From Hymenobacter qilianensis (GTDB taxonomy: Bacteria; Bacteroidota; Bacteroidia; Cytophagales; Hymenobacteraceae): a stretch of 64,000 nt of DNA. The notes under the pieces were generated by a model. That model did no database searches. It was not told the origin of the DNA and saw only the letters and a list, made by a program, of their open reading frames with translations. A program made the translations under genes and the position numbers. The stretch lies in contig NZ_CP060784.1 in NCBI RefSeq assembly GCF_014489555.1, positions 4,552,501 through 4,616,500 on the forward strand, written 5' to 3'. Shown piece by piece: positions 40,268 through 52,051 of this stretch. The first letter of the stretch is position 1; every line of letters starts with the position of its first letter.

Positions 40268-40318
40268 CGCGGCGGCTGTTTGCTAACCGCCTACCAGCCA
40301 GCACGCGCATCAACGTAT

Positions 40319-40329
40319 TTACCCTTTGT
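40319..40329 (+). promoter_or_regulatory. -7 box of the TPR kinase gene
   Basis: TTACCCTTTGT resembles TAnnTTTG with one extra base and lies 11 bp before the ATG at 40340, the short leader usual in this phylum. Confidence 0.4.
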
Positions 40330-40339
40330 GCCCGCCAGC

Positions 40340-42559
40340 ATGAAGCATGTAGTAGTCCTGCTTCTTTTGAGCGTTATTCTGCTCCCGCAGCCGGCTCTGG
40401 GCCAAACGCCGGCTGCCGCCGACAGCCTGCGCCAGCTGTTGCGCCAGCAGCCCCGCGCCGATACCGTCCGCGTGCAGCGCCTGCTGGCCCTGGCGCACGC
40501 GGTGCGTATAGCAGATATGCCCCAGGCCATGCAGCTGAATCGGCAGGCGCTCACGCTGGCCCGCAAGCTGGCCAATACCGACGGCCAGGCTGAGGCGCTG
40601 TTGGCCCTGAGCATCCTCTACCGCCGCCAGACCAATTACGACCTGGCCCGCCGCTACGCCCAGCAGGCCCAGAGCTTGTTTGCCAGGCCCAACGACCCGG
40701 AAGGACTGGGCAGAACCTGGCTGCAAATGAGCTGGATTGACTTATTACAAGGCAATTATCCGGGCGCCTTGTCTTCTGCCCTGAAAGGCTTGCCCCTGAC
40801 GGAGAAAAGCGGCGACCTGCTTACCCGCACGCGGCTGCAAATCAATATGGGCAATATCTACAGCCAGCTGGGCGACTACACGGAGGCGCTCTCGACGCTT
40901 CGGGCTGCGCTAAAGAACGCCCGGCGCCTCAATGACGAGCAGACGGTATTAATGGCCCTGAATGGATTGGGCACTACCTATCAAACGCTCAAAAACTGGC
41001 CGCAGGCTATTGCTTATCACCAGCGTTCCCTTAGCCTCAGCAAAAAGCTGGGCAACGTGGGGGGCGAAATTTCGGATGAAATCAACCTTGCGGAAGTATA
41101 TGGCCGGCAGGGAAACACAACCCAGGCGCTGGCCCACGGCCTACGGGCTCGCCAGCTGGTGCGCGCCACTCAGGATACGTACAACCTGCCCTCGGTGGAG
41201 CTGATGCTGGCCCGGGCCTATCTGCTCGCCAACCAGACCGATAGCGTGCTGGCCCTGGCCCATCATGCCCTGGAGCTTAGCCAGAAATCGGGCAGCAACG
41301 TCAATATTTTCATGGCCAGCGAGTTGCTGGCCGACGCCTACGGTCAGCGTCGGGATTTTGAGCAGGCTTACCGCTACCGCAATCTGCAGATAGCCTATGA
41401 CGATTCGCTCTCCGGGGAAGACATTCAGCGCCGCACCAGCGCCTTGCGCTATGGCTACGAGCTGGACCGCAAAAAGGCGCAGATTGACCTGCTCAGCAAA
41501 GACCGCCAGCTCCAGAAGCAGAAAGCTGAGCGCCAACGGCAGAAGTTCGTGGGCCTGCTGGCTGGCATTGCGGGGCTGTTGCTGCTGGCCGGGCTATTGC
41601 TGCGCAACGTCTTTTTAAAGCAGCGCGCCAACCGCCAGCTCAAGGAAAAGAACCTGGCCATCGCCGCCCACCGCGACGACCTCGACCAGGCCCTAACGGA
41701 GTTGCGCGCCACCCAGGCCCAGCTGGTGCAGCACGAGAAGCTGGCCTCGCTGGGGCAGCTGACGGCGGGCGTGGCCCACGAAATCCAGAACCCGCTGAAC
41801 TTCATTACCAACTTCTCCGACCTGGGCGTGGAGCTGACGACCGAATTGCAGGAGGAGCTGGCGAAAGAAAAGCTGTCGGAAAGGGGGCGGGCCACGATTG
41901 AGGAACTGCTGCACGATCTGTCGCATAACCAGCTGAGCATTCATCAGCACGGCCGCCGCGCCGACCGCATCGTGAAAAGCATGCTGGAGCACTCCAGGGC
42001 CAGCAGCGGCCAACCCCAGTCCACCGATCTGAACGTGCTGGCAGAGGAGTGTCTGCGCTTGGCGCACTACAGCTATCAGGCTGCCAACAAGGACTTTAAA
42101 GCCACGCTCACCACCGAATTTGCCCCCCAGCTTCCCAGCCTGCAAGTGGTGCCCCAGGATTTGAGCCGGGTGCTGATAAACCTGCTCACCAACGCGTTTT
42201 ACGCCGTAGCCGAAAAGCGCCGACAGTTGGGCGAAGCGTATCAGCCGGAAATAACCATCCGCACCCAGGAAACCGAAAAGGACGTTCGGATTGTGATTCG
42301 CGACAATGGCAACGGCATTCCGGCCGAGGTGCGCCAACGCATTTTCGAGCCCTTCTTTACGACCAAACCCACGGGCGAAGGCACGGGCTTAGGCCTGTCG
42401 CTGAGCTATGATATCATCACCAAAGGCCACCGCGGCACGCTGAGCGTAGAAACAAAGGAGGGCGAGTACACGGAGTTTACGATTTGCCTCCCACTAGCCG
42501 TCGCCCCACAACGCGCCGCCCGCACCGCCACACCGGAAATGACCAAGGCCGGTGTATAA
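40340..42559 (+). CDS. TPR-containing membrane sensor histidine kinase
   Basis: A 739-residue protein from MKHVVVLLLLSVILLPQPAL (signal peptide); an upstream in-frame extension is disfavoured by the promoter at 40319. Tetratricopeptide repeats fill about residues 60-370 (GRTWLQMSWIDLLQGNYPGA; LNGLGTTYQTLKNWPQAIAY). A membrane helix near 410-430 (LLAGIAGLLLLAGLLL) and a short coiled coil follow. The HisKA domain has His480 in LTAGVAHEIQNPLNFITNFS. The ATPase domain has DNGNGIP and GEGTGLGLSLSYDI. The TPRs lie outside the cytoplasm. No response regulator is adjacent, so it is an orphan. The frame is intact, with an in-frame CCCCCC near 42121. Confidence 0.92.
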   Translation: MKHVVVLLLLSVILLPQPALGQTPAAADSLRQLLRQQPRADTVRVQRLLALAHAVRIADMPQAMQLNRQALTLARKLANTDGQAEALLALSILYRRQTNYDLARRYAQQAQSLFARPNDPEGLGRTWLQMSWIDLLQGNYPGALSSALKGLPLTEKSGDLLTRTRLQINMGNIYSQLGDYTEALSTLRAALKNARRLNDEQTVLMALNGLGTTYQTLKNWPQAIAYHQRSLSLSKKLGNVGGEISDEINLAEVYGRQGNTTQALAHGLRARQLVRATQDTYNLPSVELMLARAYLLANQTDSVLALAHHALELSQKSGSNVNIFMASELLADAYGQRRDFEQAYRYRNLQIAYDDSLSGEDIQRRTSALRYGYELDRKKAQIDLLSKDRQLQKQKAERQRQKFVGLLAGIAGLLLLAGLLLRNVFLKQRANRQLKEKNLAIAAHRDDLDQALTELRATQAQLVQHEKLASLGQLTAGVAHEIQNPLNFITNFSDLGVELTTELQEELAKEKLSERGRATIEELLHDLSHNQLSIHQHGRRADRIVKSMLEHSRASSGQPQSTDLNVLAEECLRLAHYSYQAANKDFKATLTTEFAPQLPSLQVVPQDLSRVLINLLTNAFYAVAEKRRQLGEAYQPEITIRTQETEKDVRIVIRDNGNGIPAEVRQRIFEPFFTTKPTGEGTGLGLSLSYDIITKGHRGTLSVETKEGEYTEFTICLPLAVAPQRAARTATPEMTKAGV

Positions 42560-42564
42560 ACTCC

Positions 42565-42733
42565 TGTAGAGACGCGTATTGGCTGTGCCGACCTTCGGTT
42601 CACGTCTCATCGTCGCGGTCGTTGTTTAGGCGAATTATGCGAACGGCGCGATGCCCATCGTTCACCGACTAGACGCGAACCGAAGGTCGGCACAGCCAAT
42701 ACGCGTCTCTACATGGCGCTGGGGGCTTTTTTA
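42565..42733. repeat. Family B palindrome joined to a terminator
   Basis: TGTAGAGACGCGTATTGGCT pairs with its complement over about 35 bp per arm (to 42713), including a private GTGCCGACCTTCGG segment. GCGCTGGGGGCTTTTTT then follows. It separates the convergent kinase and methyltransferase genes. Confidence 0.9.
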
Positions 42734-43742
42734 CTTGCGTATGCCTTCGATAATGCTGAACGGCGACCTGGTCGGCAGGATGCGGGTCAGCTCTAGGCCG
42801 GCCTTCCCGAACAGCTGACGGTACTCCGCTTCGGTCCGCTCGCAGCCGCGCAGGTACAGCAGCATCTGCAGGTCCAGAAACTTGCCGAAGGAAGGCTCGT
42901 TGCCTTCGGGCAGCACCATTTCCACCACCAGCACCTTGCCTTCCGGGTTCATCGCCTCGCGGCAGTTATTCAGAATGGTCAGGCTCTGCTCATCGTTCCA
43001 GTCGTGGATGATGTGCTTCATGATGTACGCATCGGCCCCTGCCGGCACTGAATCGAAAAAACTGCCCCCACCCGCTCGCAGCGGTCGGCTACGCCCTGCG
43101 ATTGTATCAGGTCGGCGGCAGCTTCCACGATGGCCGGCATGTCGTAGAGAATGCCCGCAGCCGGGGGTATTTTTTCAGAATAGAAGCCAGCAGCAAACCA
43201 TGTCCGCCGCCTACATCCACGATGGTAGAAAAGGCCGAAAAATCGTAGGCTTCCAGCACGGCGGCGCTGCTAAAGGCGCTGTTGCTGGACATGGCATCGT
43301 TGAACACCTTGCCGGCCTTCTCATTCTTCCAGAAATAATCGAAGGACGAGGTACCAAATACCTTGTCGAAGGCCGGCTCGCCGGTTTGCACGCTGTAGAG
43401 CAGCTCGGCCCAGGTTTGGTACTGAAAGTCGTTGGTCATCAGGGTTACGAAGGACCGCAGGCTGCCGGGCACGTCGCTCAGCAGCGACTCGGCCGGCGGC
43501 GTCAGGCGAAAACGCTTGTCTTCGTCTTCGGAGAATACGCCCACGCTGGCACAGGCCCGCAGCACCCGATACAGGGAGCGCTCGTGCGTGCTGGTAAGGC
43601 GGGACAGCTCGCCGGCGCTCTTGGGGCCGTCCTGCAGCAGATCGGCAATACCCAGCTCGGCGGCAACCCCTATAGCGCGGGAGGGCGCAAACCCAAACAT
43701 AACCTGCATGAGCTGAAGGGAAGGAGGTAGCTCTTGCGACAT
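42731..43742 (-). CDS. SAM-dependent O-methyltransferase, two frame breaks
   Basis: Three frames join into about 337 residues when one base is restored at G 43163-43167 (KKYPPAAGILYDMPAIVEAA) and at C 43065-43069 (ERVGGSFFDSVPAGADAY). The N-terminal dimerisation winged helix (ELGIADLLQDGPKSAGELSR) and the SAM motif TIVDVGGGHGLLL are followed by KHIIHDWNDE with the catalytic-region His. This is the plant-type O-methyltransferase family, also seen in bacterial secondary metabolism. Substrate unknown; no biosynthetic partners are adjacent. Confidence 0.87.
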
Positions 43743-43840
43743 AGATAGTTTACTTAAAGCATATCAGATAGTTAAGCGCAGTTTATAGTTTACTGGAAGG
43801 CTATAGCTCGAATTTGCCCCCCCAGAACGCTACTCTAATA

Positions 43841-43957
43841 TATTCTATTTATTCTATTTATTCTATTTATTCTATTTATTCTATTTATTCTATTTATTCT
43901 ATTTATTCTATTTATTCTATTTATTCTATTTATTCTATTTATTCTATTTATTCTATT
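43841..43957. repeat. Tandem repeat, 13 copies of a 9-bp unit
   Basis: TATTCTATT is repeated 13 times without a change over 117 bp. It lies in the 343-bp gap between the divergent O-methyltransferase and superoxide dismutase genes, 128 bp before the latter. The frame it opens (a Tyr-Ser-Ile chain) is not a gene. Confidence 0.97.
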
Positions 43958-44085
43958 CTTATTTATAAAGCTTTAGTCGCAATTTTTGCCCGTACGTTCT
44001 CGTACAAGCTTCATTATTTATAGGAAAACCAACGTTTGAATCACCTCCACCAGATCAGTAAACCCTCACTTTATCTACCACTACT

Positions 44086-44832
<747 letters not shown>

Positions 44833-44877
44833 ACCCTAGAACACAGCGTAAGACCTCCTTGGATTTACAAACACGAG

Positions 44878-44977
44878 GCGGTCATGCAGAGCAGCGCGAA
44901 GCATCTCGCTCGCGGTAGTGAGGTTAGAAATCCAGCGTCAGCACGCGAGATGCTTCGCGCTGCTCTGCATGACCGCC
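44878..44977. repeat. Family A dispersed palindrome
   Basis: GCGGTCATGCAGAGCAGCGC pairs with its complement, with private AGCAGCGCG in both arms. The centre GGTTAGAAATCC has drifted. It lies between convergent genes. Confidence 0.9.
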
Positions 44978-45021
44978 TTATTTATTACTCTAAGACTCAG
45001 TCATCTGCTTTTCGTTCTTTG

Positions 45022-46268
45022 CTACGGCTTGTAGTGAATGTCGATAAACGCCAGCAGAGCCGTTTTAAACAGCTCAATTTCCTCCGGCGTGTTGTAAGGC
45101 GCCAGGCCGATGCGGAGCCAGCCGCCCAGCTCGTTTACTTGCAGCTTATCGGCCATGGTGGAAGCGTAAAAATGGCCGTGCGCTATGCACATATTGTAGT
45201 TATCGGCAAACCATGCCGCGGCATCCCGGGAGTTCACGCCGTCGAGCGTAAAGGCCAGGGTGGGCGTTTTGCGGGTGTCGGTCGGGGCGCGGTACAAGCG
45301 TACGGGGGGCAAATTTTGCAGAAATTCTTCCAGCATGAGCGCCTGCTCTACTTCCTGTTTCTCAATGGCTTCCATGGCCGTGCGCAGGCGCTGTTTGCGC
45401 GTGGCGCCCGTGCCCAGAGTTTGAATAAAATCCAGCGCGCCCAGCAGGCCGGCAATGGCTTCGTGGTTTTGGGTGCCGGTTTCCAGCTTATCGGGAATGT
45501 GGGCGGGCGCGGGGGCCAATTTGTAGACGGGCAGTTGCTCAAACAACGCCGCCGACACGACCGCAATGCCCAGGTGCGGCCCGAAGAATTTGTAAGCCGA
45601 GCAAAACAGAATATCGGCCCCCAGCGCCTGAAAGTCAATCGGCAGGTGCGGCGCGGCGTGCACGGCATCCAGCACGACGAGGGCATTTACCGCCTTGGCC
45701 CGCCGAATTATGTCCTCTACCGGCGTCACGGTGCCCGTCACGTTCGACGACATACTCACGGCCACGAGCTTGGTGCGGGTCGTTAGCAGCTTGTCGAGCT
45801 GGTTTAGTTCGAGGGTGAAGGTTTCGGGGTTTACGGGGATGAACTTCACCACCGCGCCCCGGTCTTTGGCCAGGGTCACCCACGGATCGACGTTGGCGCG
45901 GTGGTCGATTTCGGTGACGAGTATTTCGTCGCCGGGCTGAATAAAGCCCCCCAGACTGCGGGCAATGGCGAAGGCCAGCGAGGTCATGTTTTGCCCGAAG
46001 GCCACTTCCTGGGGCTGGCAGTTGAGAAAGTCGGCCATGCCGCGCCGGCCTTCTTCCAGCAGCTCATCGGTGGCTTGGCTGGTCCCGAACATGCCGTGCA
46101 GGTTGGCCATGCCGCCGCTGATGTAGTTTACCATCGCGTCCAGGGCCTGCTGGGCCATCTGGGTGCCGCCGGGCCATCGAAAAAGATATAAGGCTTGTGC
46201 TGAGAGCTGGGGCGAAGGGCCGGAAAATGGGCGCGAATGGAATCGACTGGCAGAGTTGTAAGCGACAT
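45022..46268 (-). CDS. Class V aminotransferase/cysteine desulfurase-like enzyme, one frame break
   Basis: I start at MSLTTLPVDSIRAHFPALRP (46268). The frame then changes near 46169-46173, where one extra base gives FFDGPGGTQMAQQALDAMVN, as in the family; total about 415 residues. A longer open frame upstream is not the real start. The PLP lysine is in CSAYKFFGPHLG, and the cofactor region has VVLDAVHAAPHLP. It probably acts on a sulfur- or selenium-containing amino acid, or transfers an amino group; the substrate is not visible. The break here is in a short G/C stretch (three to four bases), not a six-base run. Confidence 0.84.
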
Positions 46269-46341
46269 GCGAAGAGGGTGGAATGAGGGGAGGCTGCAGA
46301 TTGCTCGTAAGGTATAAAGCGGCGGGAACATGCGCTAGCCT

Positions 46342-46481
46342 ACGCAAAAAAGCCCCCAGGTCGTCATGCAGAGCGGCAGCGACGCATCTCGCTCGCGGTG
46401 GTGAGATTACTAATCAGACATCAGCACGCGAGATGCGTCGCTGCGCTCTGCATGACGGCCTGGGGGGCTTTCTAATGTTCC
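46342..46481. terminator. Terminator stem with a family A palindrome in its loop, unequal arms
   Basis: AAAAAAGCCCCCAGGTCG faces CGGCCTGGGGGGCTTTCT, with a complete family A hairpin (46363-46456) between. The left arm has five C, the right six G. It sits upstream of two divergent genes, unusual for a terminator. Confidence 0.75.
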
Positions 46482-46609
46482 GTGCTACTTTTAGAAACAA
46501 CAGTCACATACGCTGCGCTAAAGGTCATGGCAATTACCGCAAAACCGTAGCGTAGTCCTGTCGCTCCTGTACATTTACCGACCACTCCACCCGTCCACTT
46601 CCTGTTCCG

Positions 46610-48804
46610 ATGCGCCCTCTATTTACTCTGTTCCTTCTTTTCTCCTGCTTAGCGGCTCAAGCGCAGGCATTCAAACCCGAAGAAATTGCGCGCTGGCAGC
46701 GGCAAGCCAAGCAAGTAAATATCATCCGCGACCAGTGGGGCGTGCCGCACATCTATGGCAAAACTGACGCGGATGCCGTGTTCGGCCTGCTCTACGCCCA
46801 GTGCGAGGACGACTTCGCCCGCGTGGAGGAAAACTACCTCACCAACATCGGGCGCTTAGCAGAAGTAGAGGGCGAAACGGCTTTGTATAGTGATTTGCGC
46901 GCTAACCTCTTTTTGGACAGCACCCAGGCCATCAATATCTATAAAAAAAGCCCCCATGGATGAAGGAGCTGCTGAATGCCTTCGCCGACGGCACCAACTA
47001 TTACCTCTACACTCACCCCACCGTCAAGCCTAAGCTGCTCACGCGCTACCAGCCCTGGATGCCGCTTATGTTCAGCGAGGGCAGCATTGGTGGCAATATC
47101 AGCGTGGTGCCGCTGGAGCGTTTGAAAGCCTTTTATAGCCAGAAAAAATCAACTTCCTGGCAGCACCCTGATTTTGAGAAGCAAGACCGTGAACCCGTCG
47201 GCTCCAATGGATTTGCTATTGCTCCGGCCAAAAGTGCCAGCGGCCACGCCCTGCTGCTAATTAATCCGCACACGTCCTTCTACTTCCGGCCCGAAGTGCA
47301 GATGGTAAGCGAAGCCGGCCTGAATGCCTACGGTGCCGTTACGTGGGGGCAGTTTTTTGTATATCAGGGATTTAATCAGAACTGCGGCTGGATGCACACC
47401 TCCAGCCAGGCCGACTCCATGGATGAGTACCTGGAAACCATTGAGGAGAAAAATGGCAAGCTGTATTACAAGGTTGGCAAGAAGCGGCGCCCGGTGCAGG
47501 TCAAAAAGGTGTCGCTGGCTTATAAGCAGGGCAACCAGGTGCTGCGCAAGGAGTTCACTACTTACCGCACCCACCACGGCCCGGTCGTGGGTCAGCAGGC
47601 CGACAACCAATGGGTGACGGTGCGCATGATGGATACGCCGCTGGAAGCGCTGGAGCAGTCGTACCTGCGCACCAAAGCCACTGACTACGCCAGCTTCAAC
47701 GAGGTGATGAAGCTCAACGGCAACGCCACCAACAACACCGTTTTCGCCGATAGCAAGGGCAATATCGCCTACTGGCACGGCAACTTCATGCCCATCCGCG
47801 ACCCCCAGTTCGACTGGAGCCGCCCCGTTGATGGCAGCAATCCGCAAACTGAGTGGAAAGGCTTACACAAGGTAAACGAGCTAGTGCAGGTGCTCAACCC
47901 TGCCAGTGGCTGGATTCAAAACTGCAACTCCACCCCGTTTACCGTATCCGGCCCCAGCAGCCCGGCCAAGGATAAGTATGCCGCCTACATGGCTCCCGAC
48001 GCGGAAAACTACCGCGGCATCAATGCCGTGCGCGTGCTCAGCCGCCGGAAACTATACACGCTCGACACGCTCATTGCCGCCGCCAATGACCCATATCTGG
48101 CAGGGTTCGAGGAGTTAATTCCGGCCCTGGTAGCCGCTTATCAAACCCCGGCCGGCAAGGCCAGCACTGCCTCGAAGGCGGTGCCGGAAGCCATAGAGGT
48201 GCTGCGTACCTGGGACAAGAAATACGGCAAGACCTCCGTCGGGCAAACGCTGGCTATCTATTGGGCCGAGCGCATCCAGAAGCTAGCCCGCACCCGCGCC
48301 CTCCCCGACCAGCGCCTCGACAACCTGACCTTCACCGCCTTAGTCATTGAAAAAACGACGCCCCAGGAGAAGGTAGTCGCCCTGGCCGAAACCCTCGACG
48401 AGCTGACCCGCGACTTCGGCACCTGGAAAATGCCCTGGGGCGAAGTAAACCGCTTCCAACGCCTCACCGGCCAAATTCAGGAAGTGTACGATGACAGCAA
48501 GCCGAGCATTCCAGTGGCTTTCACCTCCTCGGCCTGGGGCTCCTTGGCCGCTTTCGGCGCGCGGGCCCAAACCGGCACCAAAAAGCGCTACGGCAACGTC
48601 GGCAACAGCTTCGTGGCTGTGGTAGAGTTCGGGCCGCGCATCAAGGCGCGCTCGGTGCTGGCGGGGGGTGAAAACAGCGACCCCAACTCGCCCCACTTCA
48701 CCGACCAAGCGACGATGTACGCGGAGCAGCGGTTCAAAGACGTGCTGTTTTATCCCGAAGATGTTCGCAAGAATGCCAAGAAGACCTATCACCCCGGCGA
48801 GTAG
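46610..48804 (+). CDS. Penicillin-acylase-family Ntn amidohydrolase, one frame break
   Basis: One base restored at C 46951-46955 gives INIYKKSPPWMKELLNAF and about 731 residues. The signal peptide is MRPLFTLFLLFSCLAAQAQA. The early NIIRDQWGVPHIYGKTDADA is the family N-terminus. The predicted autoprocessing nucleophile is the Ser of VGSNGFAIAP, as in related acylases, and GNATNNTVFADSKGNIAY follows. Such enzymes hydrolyse amide bonds of beta-lactam side chains, acyl-homoserine lactones or acyl peptides. The substrate cannot be told from sequence. Confidence 0.9.
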
Positions 48805-48825
48805 GCATTGCAGACGCAAGAACGA

Positions 48826-48929
48826 TGTAGAGACACATACTTGTGTCTTCTTATTGAACGACCAGCACCACGCAGTTTTACTGTAGAAACAACATTCGCA
48901 ACGACGAGACACAAGTATGTGTCTCTACA
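48826..48929. repeat. Family B dispersed palindrome
   Basis: TGTAGAGACACATACTTGTG and its exact complement. The centre has CTTATTGAACGACCAGCACC and CGCAACGACGAGAC. It is close in sequence to the copy at 14135. Confidence 0.9.
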
Positions 48930-48935
48930 CCCTGT

Positions 48936-48987
48936 AAAACAGCGAGGCCGCGCCGTCAATAATCAGACGGCGCGGCCTCGCTGTTTT
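48936..48987. terminator. Bidirectional terminator between acylase and GH3
   Basis: AAAACAGCGAGGCCGCGCC and its perfect complement, 22 bp per arm, with an 8-base loop and T tracts on both sides. Confidence 0.95.
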
Positions 48988-48998
48988 ACTCCGGCTGG

Positions 48999-51697
48999 TT
49001 AATCAATCATAACATTGGCACCCGTCAAAGCCACGTTGGCTTGCAATACTTGCTTCGCGGCCAGCGCCGATTTCAGCGGCTGTCCGCCACCCACGAAAAC
49101 CTGCACTTGGCCGGCCTGTTCCATGCGCTCGGCTTTGTCATTCAGCAAGGATAACTGCCGGGGAGTGAGCGTGAACTGAATCGTCTTTTTCTCGCCGGCT
49201 TTGAGGTTTATCCGCTGAAAGCCTTCGAGCGCGTGCAGTGCCACGCGTCCTTTGGCATTGGGGTGTTTTACGTAAAGCTGTACTACCTCGTCGCCGGCGC
49301 GCTTGCCGGTGTTTTGCACTTCTACGCTTACCGTTACGGGTTGGCCGGTGGGGGCACTGGGGGGCATTTTTAGGGCGCTGTACTTGAAGGTGGTGTAGCT
49401 CAGGCCGTGGCCGAACGGATACAGCGGCGTGTCGCGGAAGTAACGGTAGGTGCGGCCTTCCATGTCGTAGTTATCGAAGGCGGGCAGCTGCTTTTCTGAT
49501 TTGTAGAACGTGACGGGAAGGCGGCCGGCGGGGTTGTAGTCGCCGAACAGCACATCGGCCAGGGCAGTGCCGGTGGCTTGGCCGCCGTACCAAGTGTTGA
49601 TGATGGCGGGAATGTTGGCGGCTTCCCACGGCACACCCAGGGCGCTGCCGGTCATCATAGCAAATACCACCGGCTTGCCTGATGACTTCAGCACCTTCAG
49701 CAGTTCGGTCTGTACTTTGGGCAGGGCAATACTGGTGCGGTCGCCGCCGCTGAAGCCTTCCACATCTACCTTCATTTCCTCACCTTCCAGACGGGGAGAA
49801 ATGCCCCCACGAAAATAATCGCGTCGGCGTTGCGCACTTGAGCCAGAATGTTCTTGGCGTTCATGGGTACAATGTGGGCACCGGCAAACTTGAGAATGGT
49901 ACGGCGGTCGGCCTGAAAGTATTCGAGCCTGATTTCCATCTTTTGACCCGCCACTACTTTCTGTTTGTGCTGGGTGGTTGATACGCCGCGGCTTTTCCAG
50001 TTGTCGAGCACCAGCTTATTGTCGATGAACAAGCGGTAGCCGTCGTCGCCGGTGATTTGGAAAGCCAGCTCTTCCGACTTTTCCGGGGTAAACGTAGTGG
50101 TGTAGCGGGCCGAGAAGTTCTCGGCCGGCAAGCCCGGCACCACTTCAATCTTTACGTTGGCCAGATAGCGGTCGAGGCCGGCTTCCTGGGTAGTAACTAT
50201 AGGCTGACCTTGCAGCTCGGTGCCTTTGAAGTACTCAGCCTTAAAGCCGGGCTGGCCGTTGCTGGTCAGGTTTTTATTGATGTCGAAGGTTTCATACACG
50301 ATATTGCTGGCGTAGTCAACTCCCTGGATGAAAGTTACTTCGGTGCCTTTGCCCACCTTAGCCCGAATGCCTTCGAGCGGGGTTACATTATCGGTCGGGA
50401 AGCCGTTATAGTTGCCGAGCTGCACGGCGTCATTGTCGGCGTTGGGGCCGAGCACAACTAGCTTCTTGATGTCTTTGCGAAGCGGCAGCGTGTTCTTGTC
50501 GTTTTTCAAGAGCACCAACGATTCGTGCGCCATTTGCAGGGCATGGGCCTGGTGGGGGCACTTTCCACCACGCTCATCGGAATCTGGGCGTACTTCACGC
50601 GCTCCGTGGGGTCGAACATGCCCAGCTGAAAGCGAATCTTATACAGGCGCTTCACCGACACGTCCAACTGCTGCTCGGTGATGAGCTTGCGCTGCACCGA
50701 TTCGAGCAGAGAGTTATAAGTAAAGAGCTTGCCGGTGGCGCATTCGAGGTCTGTGCCGTGGAGCACGGCGTTGGCAGCAGCGGTGGCCGCGTCGGGGTCG
50801 GTTTTGTGGTTTTGCCAGAAGTCGTTGATGCCGTCGCAGTCGGAGGTGACGTAGCCTGTGAACTTCCACTTATCGTAGAGAATCTCGTTCATGAGCTTGT
50901 CGCTGCCGCAGCAGGGCTGCCCGGCGTAGGCGTTATAAGCGCACATCACGCTGGCCACTTTCGCATCTACAATCAGGTCGCGGAAAGCTGGCAAATACGT
51001 GTCCCACAAGTCGTAGTCGCTGATTTTAGCATCGAATACGTGGCGCAATTGCTCGGGGCCGCTGTGCACGGCAAAGTGCTTGGCGCAGGCCGTTACTTTC
51101 AGATACTTCGGGTCGTCGCCCTGAAAGCCTTTTACCAAAGCCGAACCCAGCTGCCCGGTCAGGTACGGATCTTCGCCGTAGGTTTCCTGCCCCCGCCCCA
51201 GCGCGGGTCGCGGAAGATGTTAATGTTAGGCGTCCAGAACGTGAGACCCTGATAGATGCCCCGCTCGCCACGGCGGGCGTACTCGTGGTGCACAGCACGG
51301 GCTTCGTCGGAGGTGATGGTGGCCATTTTGAGCATGGCCTCGGTGTTGAACGTGGCCGCCAAGCCGATGGCCTGCGGAAACACCGTTGTTTTCATGCTCG
51401 TGCGGGCTACGCCGTGCAGGGCTTCGTTCCACCAGTTGTAAGCCGGAATGCCCAGTCGGTCGATGGCGGGCGAGGCGTTCAGCATCTGACTCACTTTTTC
51501 CTCCAGCGTCAGGCGACCGACCAGGTCATCTACCCGCTGATCAACGGGCAGATCGGGATTGCGAAACGGGAAGTCTTCGGGCTTGCTGGGGGCATTTCCT
51601 GAGCAGTAGCGGAGGCTGGAACAGTAGCAGTTTGCTGGCTTCCTTTATTGCACCCAGCAAGGGCTACCAGCGATACAACGATTAAGAGTTTCTTCAT
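48999..51697 (-). CDS. GH3 beta-glycosidase with PA14 domain, four frame breaks
   Basis: Five frames join into about 900 residues. Restored joins: G 51588-51592 (EMPPSKPEDFPFRNPDLPVD), C 51190-51194 (RWGGGQETYGEDPYL), G 50554-50558 (ESAPHQAHALQMAHESLVLL) and C 49804-49808 (FVGGISPRLEGEEMKVDVEG). It starts with a lipoprotein-like signal (MKKLLIVVSLVALAGCNKGS). GH3 N domain: KHFAVHSGPE and nucleophile Asp in YVTSDCDGIND. The GH3 C domain is interrupted by a PA14 module (ITGDDGYRLFIDNKLVLDNW) and followed by a fibronectin-III-like end. Resembles beta-glucosidases/xylosidases. With four breaks it is the most affected gene here, while an in-frame six-G run near 49364 is intact. Confidence 0.88.
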
Positions 51698-52051
51698 CCT
51701 GAAGGTGGGGTTGGGTGAAACGATGGTCAGCGGTGGCTACTCCGGGTCGCTGACGACGCATAGTACATGGGCAAGGGCGCGTGACTGTAAGTGTTCGGTT
51801 CAGGCTGGTTTCAATCACAAAGACCCGCATCTAAAGTAGGCGGCTTACCACCCACGACCAGCGATTTTAAGCCAAATCTGCGCTGTAGCGCAAGAAATAA
51901 TCTATGTAAACGATTGTGATAGTATTTCTTACCGATATAAGTGCCTTCGTAACTCAGCCCTTTGCCCGCCTCTCTACGTTTATCTAGCTTCGAACCCAAG
52001 ACGCAGATCTTACCTCACCCCAACCTTATACTACTCTAGAAAAGCAAAATC
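51698..52051. other. Divergent promoter region, GH3 and SDR genes
   Basis: About 350 bp without a gene. On the minus strand TACTTTAG near 51830-51840 resembles a -7 box for GH3. On the plus strand TACGTTTA near 51977 could serve the SDR gene. Confidence 0.4.

Noticed and set aside
37811-42559. H-NOX paired with the TPR histidine kinase
   Set aside because: The kinase senses outside the cytoplasm, has its own promoter, and three other genes lie between them.
43841-43957. CRISPR array
   Set aside because: Units are 9 bp with no spacers, and no cas genes are nearby. The dispersed palindromes are also not arrays.
43814-44023. Open frame with a Tyr-Ser-Ile repeat
   Set aside because: It is only the translation of the 9-bp tandem repeat, whose unit is a multiple of three.
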